This document shows, in pieces, positions 62,972 to 64,000 of a stretch of DNA of 64,000 bases (its first letter is position 1; each line of letters opens with the position of its first letter). The notes beneath the pieces are model-generated. The model was not told where the DNA came from. It saw only the letters and a list, made by a program, of their open reading frames with translations, and searched no databases. This stretch comes from Rubrivirga litoralis (GTDB lineage Bacteria > Bacteroidota > Rhodothermia > Rhodothermales > Rubricoccaceae). A program made the translations under genes and the position numbers. Location of the stretch: contig NZ_JAVRHT010000016.1 of assembly GCF_031846415.1 (NCBI RefSeq), positions 1-64,000 of the forward strand. Direction: 5' to 3'.

Positions 62972-63433
62972 ATGCCTACCACCCCGCCCGTGATCCGCGA
63001 GGCCACGAGCACGGCCGACTGGGAGGCCGTGCGCGCCGTCCGCCAGGCCGTGTTCGTGGACGAGCAGGCGTGCCCGCCCGAGGAGGAGTGGGACGCGCAC
63101 GACGCGCCTGAGCGGCGGGGCCGCACGACACACCACCTGCTGGCCGCCGAGGGCGGAGCGGCCGTCGGGTGCGCCCGCTGGCGGGCCGTCGAGGGCGGGG
63201 CGGCACGGCTGGAGCGGTTCGCCGTCCTGCCCGCGGCGCGAGGGCGGGGCGTGGGCCGCGCGCTCGTGGCGCGAACCCTCGCCGACGCGCGGGCCGCCGG
63301 GCACCGCCGGTTCGTGCTCCACGCGCAGACGGCCGCCGCCCCGCTCTACGCCGCGTTCGGCTTCGAGCCCGAGGGCGAGGCGTTCGACGAGGCCGGCATC
63401 GAACACGTGAAGATGACGTTGGCGGACCCGTAG
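62972..63433 (+). CDS. GNAT-family N-acetyltransferase
   Basis: The 153-residue single-domain acetyltransferase has the N-terminal AVRQAVFVDEQACPPEEEWD seen in the ElaA/GNAT subgroup, the acetyl-CoA loop LPAARGRGVGRALVART and the C-terminal PLYAAFGFEPEGEAFDEAGIEHVKM. The substrate is unknown. It is the second gene of a pair with the lipoprotein hydrolase and lies just before the tRNA-Glu gene. Confidence 0.9.
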   Translation: MPTTPPVIREATSTADWEAVRAVRQAVFVDEQACPPEEEWDAHDAPERRGRTTHHLLAAEGGAAVGCARWRAVEGGAARLERFAVLPAARGRGVGRALVARTLADARAAGHRRFVLHAQTAAAPLYAAFGFEPEGEAFDEAGIEHVKMTLADP

Positions 63434-63448
63434 GGGCCGGTCGGCTTT

Positions 63449-63456
63449 TATATTGG
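63449..63456 (+). promoter_or_regulatory. Candidate -7 box for tRNA-Glu
   Basis: TATATTGG matches TAnnTTTG in seven of eight positions and lies 40 nt upstream of the mature tRNA. It sits in a short AT-rich patch unlike its surroundings. Confidence 0.5.
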
Positions 63457-63496
63457 CGCTCCCGCTCGGCCCTGGTTGGCCGGGCGCCTCTACGCC

Positions 63497-63572
63497 GCCG
63501 CGTTCGTCTAGAGGCCTAGGACGCTGCCCTCTCACGGCGGTAACACGGGTTCGAATCCCGTACGCGGTACCA
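63497..63572 (+). tRNA. tRNA-Glu (anticodon CTC)
   Basis: A 76-nt cloverleaf folds fully: acceptor GCCGCGT/ACGCGGT with a G1:U72 wobble, D arm GTCTAGAGGCCTAGGAC, anticodon stem CTGCC/GGCGG with loop CTCTCAC giving anticodon CTC (reads GAG), T arm ACGGGTTCGAATCCCGT, discriminator A and an encoded CCA. A strong hairpin follows at once. Confidence 0.96.
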
Positions 63573-63601
63573 CGCCCCGGCGCTCCAGCAGCGTCGGGGC
63601 G
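63573..63601 (+). terminator. Hairpin after tRNA-Glu
   Basis: CGCCCCGGCGCT (63573-63584) pairs with AGCGTCGGGGCG (63590-63601) over 12 bp with one G-T pair and a 5-nt loop, directly after the CCA end, followed by TTCTCGTT. Confidence 0.7.
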
Positions 63602-63712
63602 TTCTCGTTGAGCGGCCGCCCGCTGCCCGCCCCACCCGTGAGAGGTACGAGGGCGGGGCGGGCACGCGCGCCGAATTCTTCCGCTTCCGGGATCTGGGGG
63701 GAGGTTACCGGG

Positions 63713-63720
63713 TAGGTTGG
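63713..63720 (+). promoter_or_regulatory. Candidate -7 box for the RRM gene
   Basis: TAGGTTGG shares TAnnTTG with the boxes before rpsL and tRNA-Glu. No convincing TTG is found 20-21 nt upstream. Confidence 0.35.
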
Positions 63721-63875
63721 CCCTGTACCGAGCCCGTGGCGACCGCCCCACCCGGCGCGCCGCCGCGGGTTCCCTGTTTCTCTTGCAGAGCACGCGGGGC
63801 CGACAGATCCGAGTCGAGCTTTCCGGCCCACCGTTTTCGAAGACCCCTGTCGGCGCTCTCTCAACACCCCGCATT

Positions 63876-64000
63876 ATGAACATCTACGTCGCAAACCTCC
63901 CGTACACCTCGGGAGACGACGAGCTTCGGAGCCAGTTCGAGGCCTTCGGGTCCGTCGACAGCGCTACCGTCATCAAGGATCGCGACACCGGCCGCTCGCG
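63876..64000 (+). CDS. RRM-type RNA-binding protein (5' part only)
   Basis: The visible 41 residues start MNIYVANLPYTSGDDELRSQ, with RNP2 (IYVANL) and the run up to DRDTGRSR that precedes RNP1. This is the small single-RRM glycine-rich family common in Bacteroidota and cyanobacteria, often cold-induced and acting as an RNA chaperone. The gene continues past the window end. Confidence 0.9.
   Translation, partial: MNIYVANLPYTSGDDELRSQFEAFGSVDSATVIKDRDTGRS

Larger units (their letters stand above)
63573..63875. other. Leader region of the RNA-binding protein gene
   Basis: After the terminator there is no gene. A TAGGTTGG box at 63713-63720 could start a long (about 150 nt) untranslated leader for the RRM gene. 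Long leaders are common in cold-regulated RNA-binding protein genes, but I see no defined motif. Confidence 0.4.

Overview
The window is a GC-rich bacterial chromosome segment with no plasmid, phage or transposase gene in it. Family content points to the Rhodothermota/Bacteroidota side of the tree, and my best guess is a marine Rubricoccaceae-like organism (Rubrivirga/Rubricoccus). Supporting signs are a DUF2480 protein, a DUF6503 lipoprotein, paired DUF3857/transglutaminase-like proteins, a golvesin-domain amidase-like lipoprotein, a PorW/SprE-like TPR lipoprotein, a UvrA lacking the first CxxC of zinc module 1, near absence of Shine-Dalgarno sequences, and TAnnTTG-like -7 promoter elements. 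The genus is inference. Start codons are often GTG and once clearly TTG.

Layout. 1-3.4 kb: str operon rpsL-rpsG-fusA (minus). 3.7-9.2 kb: ftsH and a TPR/SPOR lipoprotein (minus). 9.5-13.5 kb: tyrS, hisC, hisD (minus). 13.6-18.3 kb: uvrA and a Tat-like metallo-beta-lactamase-fold hydrolase (minus). 18.4-22.4 kb: two translationally coupled exported DUF3857/transglutaminase-like proteins (minus). 22.8-26.1 kb: zwf and gnd, the oxidative pentose phosphate branch (minus). 26.5-30.0 kb (plus): a zinc-ribbon protein coupled to a KamA-family radical SAM enzyme, a Fic protein with an AT-rich C-terminus, and a DUF5872/SAP-like protein. 30.3-32.2 kb (minus): DUF4235 membrane protein and the arsenosugar pair ArsS plus peroxidase-like protein. 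32.4-48.9 kb (plus): a membrane-anchored GAF-like protein, ackA, two LOV (blue-light) histidine kinases flanking a DUF6503 lipoprotein, an AtuA-like protein, a receiver-HPt protein lacking the phospho-acceptor Asp, an ABC exporter and a golvesin/amidase lipoprotein. 49.0-61.5 kb is mostly minus: alpha/beta hydrolase, zinc-ribbon protein, GT4 glycosyltransferase, GH13 glucosidase, Ddl-like ATP-grasp enzyme, SDR, small secreted proteins, DUF2480 and cysteine desulfurase, with two plus-strand genes (EEP nuclease, membrane protein) at 50.6-52.5 kb. 61.7-64.0 kb (plus): lipoprotein hydrolase, GNAT, tRNA-Glu(CTC) and the start of an RRM RNA-binding protein.

The most unusual property is an iterated 11-mer, GGGCGGGGYGG (sense or antisense), which recurs throughout the window. 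It lies inside genes, where it is read mainly as Gly-Gly-Ala or Ala-Pro-Pro in loops, directly in front of start codons, and as head-to-head inverted pairs between genes that would fold as hairpins. This distribution resembles known DNA-uptake sequences and HIP1-type motifs and may be an undescribed genome-wide system. Other repeat families sit between genes: REP-like palindromes ending in CGTAGGG, a 32-bp hairpin module, a MITE-like element between zwf and gnd, an 8-bp tandem array touching a start codon, and 17-bp tandem units with inverted partners.

The most distinctive gene set is the twin LOV kinase cluster (35.3-43.4 kb), where a light-sensing input, a lipoprotein and a histidine phosphotransfer protein are encoded side by side.
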